From contig NZ_QQWI01000001.1 in NCBI RefSeq assembly GCF_004125825.1, forward strand, positions 372,001 through 436,000: 64,000 nucleotides of DNA, in the 5' to 3' direction. This document shows, piece by piece, positions 63,097 through 64,000 of this stretch. This DNA comes from Fusibacter sp. A1. Lineage in GTDB: Bacteria > Bacillota > Clostridia > Peptostreptococcales > Acidaminobacteraceae. Position numbers and translations under genes: made by a program. Each line of letters begins with the position of its first letter. Position 1 is the first letter of the stretch. The notes under the pieces were generated by a model. It was given only the letters and a program-made list of their open reading frames with translations. It was not told the origin of the DNA and ran no database searches.

Positions 63097-63936
63097 TTAT
63101 AGATTAACAAGCACTAACCCAAACATCGTGATGATAAGGGCCGTCCGTGTGCGTCTGTTCGATTTTTCTCCAAATAGGATACGGCTCATGATCGTGATTG
63201 TCGCTATGGCACCCGCGCTATAGAATGCGAAGACCACAGACGTATTGAGCACAGAAAGTGCTGCGATTAAAAAGAAGGACGTCAGCATGTTGGGTATCCC
63301 GACGGCGATTCCTGTCATCATATCTAGCCTTGTTACCTTCACCTTTTTCAAGACAAGCATGGTTCCACTTAGGACCATCGCAGTCGCGAAGGTGGTTAAA
63401 AGGAACACCGCTTTCATATGTTCAGGTTGCGTCTGCTGAAAGAACTTATTCATGAATTCCGCCATACCGCCGACCGCGAACAGGATGACAAGACTTGTGT
63501 TCACTTCCAGCTTAAAGTCTTTCGTCGTATTGGAAATCACAATCGCGGCCATCAATATCGCGACTCCTGCAAATTGAATACCTGTCGGGACTTCCTTCCA
63601 GATGACGAGTGCGAAAATCATCGGTACTAGAATTCCCATCTTCATATACATTCCAGATAGCGACGCGCCAGATTTTGCCACCGCATGCTGGTAGGTCAAA
63701 AAGGCTCCCAAGAAGAATATCCCCGTAACAAAGCCGATCGCCACTGTTGCCATCGACGACACGAAGGAGATGTCTTCAAGAAAAGGATTGCTAAGCAGCG
63801 TGATCAGACTCATCACAGTCGCTGCGATATAGTTGAAAAAGGAAACCGCCATAGAATGTGTGCCTTTGCCAGTCGCCCATTTGAAGACAAGTGCGATGCT
63901 TGCTGAAAATAGGATGGCGATAAGTAGACTACCCAT
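63097..63936 (-). CDS. EamA/DMT-family transporter
   Basis: 279-residue membrane protein with about ten hydrophobic segments in two halves, each EamA-like (first about 1-135, second about 145-279), the drug/metabolite transporter fold. Segments include LLIAILFSASIALVFKWATG and ILFAVGGMAEFMNKFFQ. The cargo is not predictable; relatives export amino acids or other metabolites. It begins one base after the stop of a partly visible gene, so it is probably second in an operon. Confidence 0.85.
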   Translation of the reverse strand: MGSLLIAILFSASIALVFKWATGKGTHSMAVSFFNYIAATVMSLITLLSNPFLEDISFVSSMATVAIGFVTGIFFLGAFLTYQHAVAKSGASLSGMYMKMGILVPMIFALVIWKEVPTGIQFAGVAILMAAIVISNTTKDFKLEVNTSLVILFAVGGMAEFMNKFFQQTQPEHMKAVFLLTTFATAMVLSGTMLVLKKVKVTRLDMMTGIAVGIPNMLTSFFLIAALSVLNTSVVFAFYSAGAIATITIMSRILFGEKSNRRTRTALIITMFGLVLVNL

Positions 63937-63937
63937 C

Positions 63938-64000
63938 TTAAAGCGCCGGATAGTTCAGGCGACTGTCGTCGATGTCCTGAAGTACTTGCAGGTATGTCCT
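63938..64000 (-). CDS. C-terminal fragment of an upstream gene
   Basis: The last 20 codons of a minus-strand frame run in from the window edge, ending in TAA at 63938-63940 (RLNYPAL at the end). The EamA ATG follows after one base, which argues that this is a real gene end. The family cannot be told. Confidence 0.5.
   Translation of the reverse strand, partial: RTYLQVLQDIDDSRLNYPAL

Overview
The window looks like chromosomal core DNA of a low-to-mid GC Gram-positive anaerobe, most likely a member of class Clostridia (Bacillota); a Fusibacter- or Acidaminobacter-like relative is my guess, not a demonstrated placement. The reasons are strong AGGAGG-type ribosome binding sites, vegetative promoters of the TTGACA/TATAAT type, T-box leaders on aminoacyl-tRNA synthetase genes, the murB-PHP-rapZ-glmR-whiA-HPr cluster typical of Firmicutes, an M23 peptidase-bactofilin pair, and a cytosolic DegS/DegU-like two-component pair. 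I see no rRNA, tRNA, CRISPR array, insertion sequence, prophage or attachment site. Most genes lie on the minus strand.

Layout. 1-6.0 kb: dnaE (its 3' end is off the window), an orphan YnjB-like solute-binding lipoprotein and an HD-GYP c-di-GMP phosphodiesterase. 6.0-12.4 kb: nudix-whiA-HPr and murB-PHP-rapZ-glmR, two minus-strand units split by a plus-strand hydrolase lipoprotein. 12.6-16.6 kb: a FISUMP-like lipoprotein, then the pantothenate operon panG-panB-panC-panD behind a structured leader that ends in an intrinsic terminator. 16.7-21.4 kb: a candidate C-rich small RNA, an unknown gene, a small zinc-ribbon protein, a MocR regulator with a GH18 glycosidase, and a 6S-like RNA. 21.5-27.6 kb: a nucleoid-associated protein and a TetR-ABC-FtsX-HlyD efflux operon with a 46-bp palindromic operator. 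27.8-41 kb: household genes (HAD hydrolase, RluD-type synthase, FabI, LtaE-PepF, a glutamine synthetase variant, an AlbA_2 regulator, an M18 aminopeptidase, a DegS/DegU-like pair). 41-46.5 kb: CheW, a DUF896 protein, HutH, YgiQ and a LacI regulator. 46.5-52.3 kb: a 1785-residue pseudokinase-ATPase-TPR-GAF-GGDEF-GAF protein encoded between a MarR and a LacI regulator with gaps of only 12-15 bases. 52.7-64 kb: M23 peptidase-bactofilin, S1 protein and a tandem ThyX-like protein, MgtC, a permuted papain-fold protein, serS and asnS with T-boxes, a membrane GGDEF protein and an EamA transporter.

How the genes work together. Cell envelope synthesis and its metabolic control (MurB, GlmR, RapZ, HPr, M23, bactofilin, GH18) recur. 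Cyclic-di-GMP signalling is represented three times (HD-GYP, giant GGDEF, membrane GGDEF). RNA-level control is prominent: two T-boxes, a probable attenuator on the pan operon, a 6S-like RNA and a C-rich sRNA candidate. The most unusual locus is the MarR/giant diguanylate cyclase/LacI operon, in which the kinase domain has lost its catalytic aspartate and may act as a sensing or docking module.
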